A stretch of 54,747 nucleotides of DNA from an uncultured Bacilli bacterium (GCA_947595215.1 CANQEO010000007.1:1-54747), one strand, 5' to 3'; shown: positions 40,944 through 50,870, counted from the stretch's first letter. Translations and numbers: made by a program. The notes: generated by a model from the letters alone, not told the origin.

Positions 40944-43248
40944 AATAATTACTAGCGGGATATTTATAACAACTTTTTTAGCATCTATAGGAGTTGGTAC
41001 TTTTGTATATCAAAATATAAAAGATTTATCTTATCCGGAAATCGAAAAGCTAATTGAACATCATTATTCCAGAATTTACGATTCTTCTTCTAGATTAATT
41101 GAGACGCTCGGAGAAGATAAAGCAAAATTAGTTCATTATGCTGAATTACCTTCAAATTTAATAAACGCTCTTATCAGCATTGAAGATGAGCATTTTTTTG
41201 AGCATGACGGATTGAATTTTGGAAGAATTTTATTTTCCGCTTTTAATAACATGATGCCGAATTCTTCTCGTCAAGGTGGTTCGACAATCACCCAACAATT
41301 AGTAAAGAATTTACTTCTCTCTTCGGAAGTAAGTTTGTCGCGTAAAGTTCAAGAAGCATATCTGGCTTACCAATTAGAACAAATGATGACTAAAGAAGAA
41401 ATCTTAGAGCAGTACTTCAATCGTATTTACTTTGAAGGAACCATACAAGGAGTTGGATATGCTTCTTATCGTTTTTTCGGTAAGACAGTCGACTTACTTT
41501 CTCTCCCTGAATGTGCTATTTTAGCGGGTATTGTAAAATCGCCTTCAGTTTATTCTCCTTTTAAACATCCAGAAGAATGTAATAAAAGAAAAAATGTCGT
41601 TTTAAAAGCGATGCTAGATAATCATTATATCACTCAAGAACAGTATCAAATCGCATGTGCCAAACACGTTAAAGATTTAGTTATAGAAAAAGGATCTAAC
41701 TACGAAGAAGAAACTTATGAATTTCAAAGTTATCTTGATGTTGTATATCGAGAAGTTACTGAACTTACTGGCTTAAATCCTTTTGCAATCGCGCTAGATA
41801 TTGAAACTTATCTTGATACTTCAGTCCAAGCTTATATTGATGGAATTCAAGATGGAACCAATTTTACATTTGAAGATGATAATCAAGAAGCTGCTTTAGC
41901 AGTGGTAAGAAATGAAGATAGCGCCCTTATTGCTCTCATGGGTGGAAGAGATTATCAAGGACAATTACTTTATAATCGCAGTTATGATATGAAACGTCAA
42001 CCCGCTTCCACTATGAAACCTATCTTTACATATGCTTTAGCAATGGAATATTTGCATTATAATGAACTAAGTTTAGTTCCAGACGAACCTTATACTTATC
42101 CTAACACAACCATAACTGTTCAAAATTCTGATAAACAATATTTAGGCATGATATCGGTTCTTGATGCTTTAGGTTATTCTAGAAACACTTCAACTTTATA
42201 CACTCTTGAAAAAGTTATTAATACTATCGGGACAGATAAAGTAATCGATTATCTTAAAACTATCAACATCATGGATGAAGGAGAATTCACTTATCCATAT
42301 GCAATCGGTGGTATGAAATACGGAGTTTCCCCAATTCAATTAGCAGGTGCTTATGCTATGCTAGCAAATCAAGGAAAATATATTAAACCTTCGACCATAA
42401 AAAAAATTACTGATCAAGAAACTGGAGAAGTAATTTATTCAAGAGATTTAAAAGGGAATCAGGTCATTTCAGAAGCCGCAGCTTCAACGATGACTAGCAC
42501 TTTAACTAGAATGGTAAATCAAAACTACTACAATATTGCTCTTGCAAAACCATCACAAATCGAAATAGCTGGCAAAACCGGAACAAACGCTTATGATAGT
42601 AGCGTCACCACCCGCTATAATTATCCATCTTATGCTGACAGAGATATTTGGTTTGCCGGTTATTCTCCATCTTATTCAATTGCAGTTTGGACTGGGTTTG
42701 ATGAACCAAAAACTGACCAAAAAAATTACTTTGGTCATAATGATTCGCGTCGGTTAGTAGCTAAAAAACTTTTTAAAAACATCATGGAAAAAGTATCTGG
42801 TGCTAATCAAAAATTTACCTATTCTTCATCTCTTGAAAAGGTATCAGTTGTTAAGGGGTTAGAGAAATTTTACATTCCCAATTCGATTGTACCTTCACAA
42901 TTTGTTTCCTATGCATACTTTAGAAAAGAAGAAATTCCGACCGAAATTCTTCCTTATCCAGATTTCACTCCATTAGCAAATATTAATGTTTCAATTTTAA
43001 ATAGCTCGATTAGTATTTCGATTTTAGATGAACTTGGAGAAGATGAAATATACACTCACTTTTTTGGAGATCGCGGATATCTGTTCACAATAAAAACATT
43101 TGACGATGAATATCAAGTGTTTGCAAAATCGTACAATTTAGAAATTCCTGAGAACATAAGTAATATTGAATCAGTGACCATTCAAGAAACTTATGAGAAT
43201 AATTACAATCTTCATGGTGAAGATTATTATTTAACTTTTTTCTTATAG
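40918..43248 (+). CDS. ponA: Class A penicillin-binding protein (PBP1)
   Basis: EDEHFFEHDGLNFGRI, GGSTITQQLVKNLLL, RQPASTMKP, AGKTGTNAYD; SD aaggtg before ATG at 40918. Confidence 0.93.
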   Translation: MKHKKSIFEIITSGIFITTFLASIGVGTFVYQNIKDLSYPEIEKLIEHHYSRIYDSSSRLIETLGEDKAKLVHYAELPSNLINALISIEDEHFFEHDGLNFGRILFSAFNNMMPNSSRQGGSTITQQLVKNLLLSSEVSLSRKVQEAYLAYQLEQMMTKEEILEQYFNRIYFEGTIQGVGYASYRFFGKTVDLLSLPECAILAGIVKSPSVYSPFKHPEECNKRKNVVLKAMLDNHYITQEQYQIACAKHVKDLVIEKGSNYEEETYEFQSYLDVVYREVTELTGLNPFAIALDIETYLDTSVQAYIDGIQDGTNFTFEDDNQEAALAVVRNEDSALIALMGGRDYQGQLLYNRSYDMKRQPASTMKPIFTYALAMEYLHYNELSLVPDEPYTYPNTTITVQNSDKQYLGMISVLDALGYSRNTSTLYTLEKVINTIGTDKVIDYLKTINIMDEGEFTYPYAIGGMKYGVSPIQLAGAYAMLANQGKYIKPSTIKKITDQETGEVIYSRDLKGNQVISEAAASTMTSTLTRMVNQNYYNIALAKPSQIEIAGKTGTNAYDSSVTTRYNYPSYADRDIWFAGYSPSYSIAVWTGFDEPKTDQKNYFGHNDSRRLVAKKLFKNIMEKVSGANQKFTYSSSLEKVSVVKGLEKFYIPNSIVPSQFVSYAYFRKEEIPTEILPYPDFTPLANINVSILNSSISISILDELGEDEIYTHFFGDRGYLFTIKTFDDEYQVFAKSYNLEIPENISNIESVTIQETYENNYNLHGEDYYLTFFL

Positions 43249-43862
43249 TAAGAACAGATATCTTTTAACTCGCATTGATTGCAAGATGGATTTTGCGCTT
43301 TGCAATAGTAACGACCAAAATGAATAAATTGATGATGGGTTAAAATATAGCGCTCTTTAGGAAATAGTTTTTCAAGTTTGCATTCTACTTCTAATGGAGA
43401 TGCATCCAAAGGCGCTAAAGAAAGTCTTTTACTTATTCTTTCAACGTGAGTATCAACAGCAATTCGTGGGATTTTAAACCATTCAGCTTGAACAACATTA
43501 GCGGTCTTTCTTCCTACTCCTCTTAATGAAGTCAGATCTTCGCGGCTATTAGGAACCTTTCCGTCAAAATTACTCAACAAATCATTAGCAATGTTTTTAA
43601 TACTTAATGCTTTATTTTTAAATAAACCTAATGGTTTTATAATCGATTCTAACTCTTCTAATGGAGCTTCTTTTAAAGATTTCAAAGTAGGAAAACGTCC
43701 AAAAAGAACTGGAGTTACATCATTTACTTTTTTATCGGTAGTTTGAGCTGATAACATAACAGCGATCAATAACTCATATTCATTATGATAGATTAGTTCA
43801 CATTTAGCGTCCGGTAATATTTTATCGAGATAATTTGTTATCTTTTCAACCTTTTTATTCAT
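43227..43862 (-). CDS. nth: Endonuclease III
   Basis: VMLSAQTTDKKVN, LRGVGRKTANVV, VDTHVERISKRL, 4Fe-4S Cys cluster CKAQNPSCNQCELKDIC. Confidence 0.95.
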   Translation of the reverse strand: MNKKVEKITNYLDKILPDAKCELIYHNEYELLIAVMLSAQTTDKKVNDVTPVLFGRFPTLKSLKEAPLEELESIIKPLGLFKNKALSIKNIANDLLSNFDGKVPNSREDLTSLRGVGRKTANVVQAEWFKIPRIAVDTHVERISKRLSLAPLDASPLEVECKLEKLFPKERYILTHHQFIHFGRYYCKAQNPSCNQCELKDICSYYKKKVK

Positions 43863-44508
43863 CGCTATCAGTCCAACGATAAGAAGCGATTTCTATTGCT
43901 TCTTCGATTTCCTTTTTATTGCGTTCCGATATAGTCGAATAACCCTCTTTTTCACGATCCTTATGGGTTAATCTTTTAAGCAAAATTTTATCAACTAAAC
44001 GGACAGTTACTTTCTTGTTTTTAGTGGCACATTCATTTAAAGACTCTAGAATCATACTATCTTCTATACCATCTTCTATCCATTCCATAATTTTATCGAT
44101 ATCGAGTCTTGTAAGACTAGTACCCATAACCTTTTCGAATGCTTCAAAAATGTTTTGTTTATCATCCTCACTTAATGTTTGTTCTAACTTGCGTCTTCCT
44201 GTTATTGAATCGGCGTATAACGTTTCAAGTTTTCGATAAGTTGGCGCTAATGAGGTAACTAATAATTGATCTTTATGTTCGTATTCAATAAATTTACGAT
44301 CCATCAAAGAAACAATCAAACGATCAATTTCTTTCTCGTCGATGGTCATTTTAAGCGCTAATGTATCTGCGGTTACTAGCATTGGTTTACTCTTTAAAAT
44401 ATTATCAATAGATAGTAAAATCATCACATCAATTTCGCTAAGACCTAAAGACTTATAACGATCAATTAAAATATATCGATAATCTAATTCATTAATTGAA
44501 ACACCCAT
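43855..44508 (-). CDS. dnaD: DnaD family replication/primosome protein
   Basis: Upstream of nth; FEKVMGTSLTRLDIDKIMEWIEDG typical of DnaD C-terminal domain. Confidence 0.85.
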   Translation of the reverse strand: MGVSINELDYRYILIDRYKSLGLSEIDVMILLSIDNILKSKPMLVTADTLALKMTIDEKEIDRLIVSLMDRKFIEYEHKDQLLVTSLAPTYRKLETLYADSITGRRKLEQTLSEDDKQNIFEAFEKVMGTSLTRLDIDKIMEWIEDGIEDSMILESLNECATKNKKVTVRLVDKILLKRLTHKDREKEGYSTISERNKKEIEEAIEIASYRWTDSDE

Positions 44509-44555
44509 AATATCACCTATTTATGATTATAAAAAAAAAATGAGTAAACTTAAAT

Positions 44556-46205
44556 CTATTTACACACTTTTTTAAATACTCTCAAGAAATTTTTAGAAAA
44601 CATTTTATCTAATTCCTTTTCTTCAAAACCTTCTTTAAGTAATCGCTCATATAATAGGTTAATCTTTGAAGCATCGCTTAATAAGGGTGGTGTATCTATT
44701 CCATCAAAATCAGATCCTAAAGCCAACACATTAATTCCAGCAATGTCTTTAATATGTTTTATATGTTTAACTAATTCATCCATATAAGATGCATTACTAT
44801 CCAAAGTGACAAAATCTTTACAAAAATTAATTCCAATTACTCCACCTTTTAACGCGATTTGTTTTATTAAATCATCACTTAAATTTCTAGAACACTTATC
44901 GACAAAACGGGAATTCGAATGGCTAGCCACAATCGGATAAGTAGAATACTTTATGACATCTTCAGTTCCTTTGTCAGAAAGGTGAGAAACATCAATAATC
45001 ATTCCCAATTTATTCATTTTCTTCACTACTTCAATGCCAAAAGATGTTAATCCATTTTCACTTTCAACAAAAGTGATACCTTTAAATTTATCAAGATTTA
45101 TTTGAGGATGACCTAATTCATTTTCAAAGTTCCATGTTAAAGTCATCAACCGGCAACCACGATTGTAAAAATGTTCTAATTTGTTTAAATCACCTTCGAT
45201 TATTTCGCCACCTTCTAGAGTTATTAAAGCACCAATTCGGTTATAATTTCGAACTTTTAAATATTCATCATAGTTAGTTACTTTTTGGATATATGTTTTG
45301 TTTTCAGCTAATTCTGATTCAAAGTTATCTAAATATTTATTTGCTAACTCAAAAAGATTTCCCCTTTTTTTATTGATAAATATTGCAAAAGCTTGCATAG
45401 CATAAGAAGAGGTTTTCAATTTGTTGAGGTCAACATGTAAATCATTTTTAATAAGCTTTTGATTTTTATCTAAAAGCGCTGTTAAGGTATCACAATGCAA
45501 ATCGATTATCGGTTTATCTAAAAGAGAATATGTAATAGGTATCACTTTATCCAATTCAAAATGTTTGATTTCAGCAATCATTTTTTCATGATTTTCGAAA
45601 GGTACCTTATTAATCTCTTCTTTGATTTTAGCAACTGAGAGATGTTTCAATAGATGTCTTTGATTAATAATCGCGTTTGCAAGTGACGCATCATATTCTA
45701 AGTATAAAGTTGTTTTAAAACGTATCGCGCGCAATATGCGAAGTGGATCTTCTTCAAATCTTATATATGGATCTCCGATGCATCTTAAAATTCCTTTTTT
45801 AAGATCAGCGATACCATTATGATAATCATATACATTCATTTCAGAATCCATATATATCGCGTTAATAGTAAAATCACGTCGTTTAGAATCTAATTCTAAA
45901 TCTTTTACAAAAGTAACTTCTCGAGGATGGCGATAATCTAAATAATTTTCTTCAGTTCTTAAAGTAGTAATATCTATTCTTTCATTTTTATAGATAAAAG
46001 TTATACTTCCTAAAGATTTATAAGAAGATTTATTCCCTGGAAAGATCTTTTCAATTTCGGAAGGTTCAAGATCGCTTACAAAGTCAAAGTCTTTATAATT
46101 GCGACCATTTAGAAAATCACGGACCGCACCCCCAACTAAATAAAGTTTTCCTCCGTTTTTATTAATTGTTTTACTCAATTCTTTAAATATCTCAAATTGA
46201 TTCAT
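44556..46205 (-). CDS. Fusion: CCA-adding enzyme/poly(A) polymerase head-neck (about aa 1-220) + membrane dipeptidase, peptidase M19 (about aa 229-549)
   Basis: LVGGAVRD, DFDFVSD, SKRRDFTINAIY, EEDPLRILRAIRF; then DLHCDT, LEGGE, DVSHLS, ASHSNSR, LGSDFDGID, in one uninterrupted frame. Confidence 0.92.
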   Translation of the reverse strand: MNQFEIFKELSKTINKNGGKLYLVGGAVRDFLNGRNYKDFDFVSDLEPSEIEKIFPGNKSSYKSLGSITFIYKNERIDITTLRTEENYLDYRHPREVTFVKDLELDSKRRDFTINAIYMDSEMNVYDYHNGIADLKKGILRCIGDPYIRFEEDPLRILRAIRFKTTLYLEYDASLANAIINQRHLLKHLSVAKIKEEINKVPFENHEKMIAEIKHFELDKVIPITYSLLDKPIIDLHCDTLTALLDKNQKLIKNDLHVDLNKLKTSSYAMQAFAIFINKKRGNLFELANKYLDNFESELAENKTYIQKVTNYDEYLKVRNYNRIGALITLEGGEIIEGDLNKLEHFYNRGCRLMTLTWNFENELGHPQINLDKFKGITFVESENGLTSFGIEVVKKMNKLGMIIDVSHLSDKGTEDVIKYSTYPIVASHSNSRFVDKCSRNLSDDLIKQIALKGGVIGINFCKDFVTLDSNASYMDELVKHIKHIKDIAGINVLALGSDFDGIDTPPLLSDASKINLLYERLLKEGFEEKELDKMFSKNFLRVFKKVCK

Positions 46206-46839
46206 TAAGTTTTGTCCTCAAGCCTTCAAAAGTTCCAATTGTTTTAAGCGCCTTTATTACACCTAATGCATACACTTTTTTATCTTTTATTTCGTGTATT
46301 AAAGTAATTGAATCTTCTTCAGTTTCAAATATTATATCATGCCGATAGACAAATTGGTCTCCACGATGTGAAATTATTTTAATATGCTCTTCTCCTAAGA
46401 GATTTTTTAATAGTAAAGCTGTTCCTGAAGGAACATCTTTTTTAGATTTATGATGACTTTCTTTGATAGTTATATCACAATCTTTTTTTAATATATCTAA
46501 GCACGCTGCTACTTTCCAAAACGATTCAGCAAAATTATATACAAGATACGCTGATAAATGATTCTCTTTTGCTAATGAAGAAATTAATAAAATCGCATCA
46601 AATGGTATTCCAGTAGTACCCGAAATAAAATGAACACCATTTGTGAGACAAAGTATAGCGCTTCTTAAACATTCGCCCCGTTCTGTAAAATCAACTAATA
46701 CATCAATAGGCTCTTTTTTTAATTTTTCAATTGTCAATGGACAATCAAAATCATATCCATATACTTCATATTTTTCTTTCAATACATTATAAACAACCGC
46801 CCCCATTTTGCCACGATATCCATTTACTCCAATAATCAT
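46192..46839 (-). CDS. dapB: 4-hydroxy-tetrahydrodipicolinate reductase
   Basis: VNGYRGKMGAVV, DVLVDFTERG, GTTGI, ESHHKSKKDVPSGTAL. Confidence 0.92.
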   Translation of the reverse strand: MIIGVNGYRGKMGAVVYNVLKEKYEVYGYDFDCPLTIEKLKKEPIDVLVDFTERGECLRSAILCLTNGVHFISGTTGIPFDAILLISSLAKENHLSAYLVYNFAESFWKVAACLDILKKDCDITIKESHHKSKKDVPSGTALLLKNLLGEEHIKIISHRGDQFVYRHDIIFETEEDSITLIHEIKDKKVYALGVIKALKTIGTFEGLRTKLNESI

Positions 46840-46936
46840 AGTATCACCAATAAACTATATGAGAAAAGAAATTCATTATTACCAAAATTTTATGTTGACA
46901 CTCTACTTTAATTGCATTATGATTAATTCGTTCAGC

Positions 46937-47012
46937 GGGTATTTAGCTCAGCTGGGAGAGCATCTGTTTGACGTACAGAAGGTCGGCGGTTCGATCCCGT
47001 CAGTACCCACCA
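46937..47012 (+). tRNA. tRNA-Val (anticodon GAC)
   Basis: gggtatttagctcagctgggagagcatctgtttgacgtacagaaggtcggcggttcgatcccgtcagtacccacca; encoded CCA. Confidence 0.93.
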
Positions 47013-47025
47013 TTGAAAAACATAA

Positions 47026-47047
47026 GCCCTGTAAAGGGTTTTTTTGT
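47026..47047 (+). terminator. Terminator after tRNA-Val
   Basis: ccctgtaaaggg followed by poly-T. Confidence 0.75.
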
Positions 47048-47071
47048 TGCTTAATTTTTATTTTTTCAAAC

Positions 47072-47098
47072 AAAAAAACTTCCCTAAGGAAGTTTTAA
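47072..47098 (-). terminator. Terminator downstream of hup
   Basis: minus strand aaaacttccttagggaagttttttt. Confidence 0.8.
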
Positions 47099-47106
47099 TT
47101 GTTTAA

Positions 47107-47382
47107 TTAACCGTTAATCTTATCTTTAGCGGGTTTAGCAGCCTTGAAAGCAACAGCTTTCATCGCTGGAATTTCAATCTTTTCTTTAGTTGTTGGGTTG
47201 ATACCGACTCTTGCGGCACGTTCTTTGACAGCAAAGGAACCGAATCCAGCAACTTTTACTTCATCACCAGCAACAAGGGCTTCAAGAACTGAGTCAAAAA
47301 CCGCTTCGACAGCAGCTTGCGCGTCTTTTTTGGTCAAGCGAGCTTCCGCAGCGACCTTTTCGATTAATTCTACCTTATTCAT
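47107..47382 (-). CDS. hup: HU family DNA-binding protein
   Basis: MNKVELIEKVAAEARLTKKDAQAAVEAVFDSV...GFGSFAVKERAARVGINPTT. Confidence 0.96.
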   Translation of the reverse strand: MNKVELIEKVAAEARLTKKDAQAAVEAVFDSVLEALVAGDEVKVAGFGSFAVKERAARVGINPTTKEKIEIPAMKAVAFKAAKPAKDKING

Positions 47383-47479
47383 ATTTTACCTCCTATGAAC
47401 AATGAGATAATACCATGAATTAGGACTTTTTGCAATATTTAATTATAAAAAAGATAGCGCTTACATTATATTTGTCCAC

Positions 47480-48958
47480 TTAGAAAACAAATGCGATTAA
47501 ATTGCCGCGACCTTTATTTGAAATTGTTTTAATAAGTTGCTGTAATTTAACTTTTACTGGCTCTGGCAAATTATTTAATTTCGAAGAAATATTTTCGTTT
47601 AAAATGTCCTTAAATTGCCTGCCAAATAATTCACAATCAAGGATAGCCGTTTCGTTCTTCTCATAGGCCTCTAAAAGATAATTTACAAAGTATTCAGCTT
47701 GTTCTTTAGCGCCTAAAACTGGTTCGAATGTGGTTGAGACATCAACCTTAATAATATGGTATGAAGGAGATGTGGCTTTTACCTTAATTCCATAGCGATT
47801 ATTGACTTTAACCATTTCCGGTTTATCAATTTGTAACTTATCTAATGGGGAACTCGCAAAACCATAACCAGTTGCTTCAGCCATTTTTAAAGCCGAACCG
47901 ATTAAATCATAATCCTTCTTTGCTTTTACATATTCGCTTAACACTGCGATTAATTGAGCCTTATCACTTATCTCACATCCCACTAATTCTTTTAAAACTT
48001 GATCATAAAGTTCTTCATTTACATCTAATTGAACTGTGACAATACCTGTACCAGTATCAACGTTTTGCAAATTGACTTCAGTTAAATATTCATTTTTGCG
48101 AAGAATATCATTGATCATATCAACATCTTTAACAATCTTAGCTTCTTTCATCGCCATGTCGATTGATTGTTTGATAGAAACTTTGATGTAATGCTCATCA
48201 TCAAGGGAACTTACCCATGTTGGAAGTGTCATCTCAATGCCGCTGATTGGATATTGATATAGAGCCGCTTTTAAAATTTCGGTAGCTTCTTTTTGTCCCA
48301 TTGACATCACATCTAAAGCAATTACTGGAACTTGGTATTTTTCTTCCAATTCTTTAGCTAATGAGAGAGTTTCTTCTTTACCAGGAGTCTTTGTATTCAT
48401 AACAATTACGAATGGCTTATCGATTTCTTTCATCTCTTCGATAACCTTACGTTCAGCTCCTAAATAATCTTGACGATTAAAGTCATTGATTGTTCCATCG
48501 CTAATGATGACGATTCCGATTGTAGAATGATCTTTAATAACTTTTTCAGTTCCGATACGCGCCGCATCATCAAAAGGGATGGTTTCAGTGAACCATGGAG
48601 TTTTTACCATGCGCATCTTACCATCTTCTAAATAACCATTTGCGCTATCAATAATAAAACCGACACAATCGATTAACCTAATTTTAACAGATAAAGTTTC
48701 ATCAATTTGAATCGATACTGCATTAGATGGAACAAACTTCGGTTCCATCGTCATAATTGTGCGACCTTCACCCGATTGAGGAAGTTCATCTAATGCCCGC
48801 TTCTTTTCACTTTCATCAGTGATATTTTCAATTACCACAGTTTCCATAAAGCGTTTAATAAAAGTTGATTTACCTACTCTTACTGGACCGACTACGCCTA
48901 GATATACATCACCATTATTTCGTAAGCCGATATCTCTTAACACTTGCAATGTGTCCAT
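47480..48958 (-). CDS. spoIVA: Stage IV sporulation protein A
   Basis: GVVGPVRVGKSTFIKRFME, PQSGEGRTIMTMEPKFVP, C-terminal KGRGNLIAFVF. Confidence 0.97.
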   Translation of the reverse strand: MDTLQVLRDIGLRNNGDVYLGVVGPVRVGKSTFIKRFMETVVIENITDESEKKRALDELPQSGEGRTIMTMEPKFVPSNAVSIQIDETLSVKIRLIDCVGFIIDSANGYLEDGKMRMVKTPWFTETIPFDDAARIGTEKVIKDHSTIGIVIISDGTINDFNRQDYLGAERKVIEEMKEIDKPFVIVMNTKTPGKEETLSLAKELEEKYQVPVIALDVMSMGQKEATEILKAALYQYPISGIEMTLPTWVSSLDDEHYIKVSIKQSIDMAMKEAKIVKDVDMINDILRKNEYLTEVNLQNVDTGTGIVTVQLDVNEELYDQVLKELVGCEISDKAQLIAVLSEYVKAKKDYDLIGSALKMAEATGYGFASSPLDKLQIDKPEMVKVNNRYGIKVKATSPSYHIIKVDVSTTFEPVLGAKEQAEYFVNYLLEAYEKNETAILDCELFGRQFKDILNENISSKLNNLPEPVKVKLQQLIKTISNKGRGNLIAFVF

Positions 48959-48988
48959 AATAATACCTCCTTGAGGTTCCTCAAGATG

Positions 48989-49018
48989 AATTTATGTTTA
49001 GGTAATCCATAATAGAAC
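48989..49018 (-). promoter_or_regulatory. Candidate sigma-E-type promoter of spoIVA
   Basis: minus strand GTTCTATT - 14 nt - CATAAATT, each 6/8 to the B. subtilis SigE consensus as remembered (GTCATATT / CATACAAT). Confidence 0.45.
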
Positions 49019-49061
49019 ACATTGATTAAAAATAATCACCTGCGATAACCATTTATATCAA

Positions 49062-49883
49062 TTAGTTTCTCTTAATTCTTTTTATTGTGAAAATCAAGTC
49101 AAGTATACTTAAAATCATTCCTAACATCATAATTAAGAATAATCCAATCCATTCATACCATTCTTGGGGCCACGAAGAGGAAACAGCTACACCGATAATC
49201 ATTAATCCGTTCAAAGCAACCAATGATAGCCCCACAATCAGTTTGTTATGTGTTTTGACATTTGTGAGTTTATCATTTTCAATTTCTTCAAACATAAAAT
49301 GAGTTCGCTTATAAACAAAAAATGTAATAATATTACAAATTATCGATAATAACGCATTAAAAGGTAGAACACTGACAAAAAGATAAAGAAACATATAATT
49401 TGAGTCATCAATTCCCGGAATCATTGAGAACATCGAAATTAAACCCTGAACGTTACCATGGAAGGAGAACTCTAAATAAAACGGAATCAAAATTAACCAA
49501 TTAACAATAATTGCTATTACCACCCACGATAAAGAAGATAACGCAAGTCCAACAATCGCGCCATTTTTAGAGTGATACTTTTTATAAATCAATGATGAAG
49601 TTAATACTACCGATAAACCAATAAGTATATCTGCCAGCTCTCCAACAAAAGTAGTCTCGGTTCCAATAGTGATTACTTTTAATAACGCTCGCATAATAAC
49701 AACTATCGTTCCACTTGTCGGTCCAAGTAAGAATCCTCCTATTATCGCTGGCAAATTAGAAATTTGAATGTTTAAAAATTGTGGAAAAATCGGTAACGGA
49801 AACTTCACAAACATGTAAAGAATCGCTGAAATCGCTGATAAAATCGCCGTTTTTACCATCCATGCAATCTTTTTATTTCTCAT
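49062..49883 (-). CDS. ECF transporter S component, riboflavin-type (RibU-like)
   Basis: Polytopic ECF S-component pattern (FPQFLNIQISNLPAIIGGFLLGPTSGTIV) downstream of an FMN riboswitch. Confidence 0.82.
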   Translation of the reverse strand: MRNKKIAWMVKTAILSAISAILYMFVKFPLPIFPQFLNIQISNLPAIIGGFLLGPTSGTIVVIMRALLKVITIGTETTFVGELADILIGLSVVLTSSLIYKKYHSKNGAIVGLALSSLSWVVIAIIVNWLILIPFYLEFSFHGNVQGLISMFSMIPGIDDSNYMFLYLFVSVLPFNALLSIICNIITFFVYKRTHFMFEEIENDKLTNVKTHNKLIVGLSLVALNGLMIIGVAVSSSWPQEWYEWIGLFLIMMLGMILSILDLIFTIKRIKRN

Positions 49884-49911
49884 AAGAATCACCTTTCTAT
49901 GCGGGCTTTAA

Positions 49912-49938
49912 TAAAAAAGCCCTCGATACTTGGAGGGC
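49912..49938 (-). terminator. Riboswitch expression-platform terminator
   Basis: minus strand gccctccaagtatcgagggctttttta. Confidence 0.85.
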
Positions 49939-49959
49939 ATTAAAAATAGTTTCCTATTT

Positions 49960-50064
49960 TACTTCTTTCATCCAGACTCTACTGTCGCCACTAGAATTTC
50001 ACTAGTTCTTGCATCACTGCTCGCGGGGTTTACCGCCGGTAAGGAATTTCACCTAACCCTGAAG
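49960..50064 (-). promoter_or_regulatory. FMN riboswitch (RFN element)
   Basis: minus strand cagggttaggtgaaattccttaccggcggtaaaccccgcgagca...gcgacagtagagtctggatgaaagaagt. Confidence 0.95.
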
Positions 50065-50105
50065 TACATAAACATTATAGATGCAAATATAATAATTATC
50101 AACTC

Positions 50106-50870
50106 TCACGATATTTTTTTCTTATAATCTGGAATAATGTTCTTTTCTTTGTTATTGATACAAAGTCTTTTTAAGGTTGCGATTTCAATATCAGTTAATT
50201 TACGATATTTTCCTCTTTTTAAAGTTCCTAAATCTATAAAACCGATCGATGTTCTCATAAGAGACTTCACTTTAAAACCTAAATGTTCACACATTCTTCT
50301 TACTTGACGATTACGACCTTCATGTATGGTAATCGCTACTTTCGATTCAAAGTTAGAAAATAAGATTTTAACTTTGCATGGCGCAGTCATTCCATCGTCT
50401 AAAAAAAGTCCTTTTTCCATTTTTAGAGCAGCTTCTGGAGTGAATCGTCCTTCAACTATCGCAATATATGTTTTTTCTAAGTGAGATGAAGGATGAGTTA
50501 TTAGATTTGCTAGTTCACCATCGTTAGTAATTAATAAGGCACCAGTCGTATTAAAATCCAAACGTCCTACTGGAAAAAGACGATAATTTTCATCTTTAAA
50601 AAAGTCGATGACAGTTTTTCTTCCACGATCATCTTTCACAGTCGAAAGAACTCCTAAAGGTTTGTGAAATAAAAAAGTAACTTTCTCTTCTTCTTTTAGA
50701 TTTTCTCCGATGACTTCAATATGATCTAAAGGCGAAACCAAGGTGCCCAGTTTATTACATATAACACCATTAACTTTCACTTTTCCTTCGACAATTAGAG
50801 TTTCTGCTTTGCGTCTAGAACAGACTCCGCTTGCCGCTATTGCTTTTTGTAATCTTACTTTTTCTTCCAT
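50106..50870 (-). CDS. rluB: Ribosomal large subunit pseudouridine synthase (RluB/RsuA family)
   Basis: S4 domain LQKAIAASGVCSRRKAE, GRLDFNTTGALLITNDGEL, GRNRQVRRMCEHLG. Confidence 0.94.
   Translation of the reverse strand: MEEKVRLQKAIAASGVCSRRKAETLIVEGKVKVNGVICNKLGTLVSPLDHIEVIGENLKEEEKVTFLFHKPLGVLSTVKDDRGRKTVIDFFKDENYRLFPVGRLDFNTTGALLITNDGELANLITHPSSHLEKTYIAIVEGRFTPEAALKMEKGLFLDDGMTAPCKVKILFSNFESKVAITIHEGRNRQVRRMCEHLGFKVKSLMRTSIGFIDLGTLKRGKYRKLTDIEIATLKRLCINNKEKNIIPDYKKKIS

Noticed and set aside
46192-46839. Short DapB (215 aa) as a possibly broken gene
   Set aside because: Nucleotide-binding, catalytic HH and GT motifs are all present; probably just a compact version.
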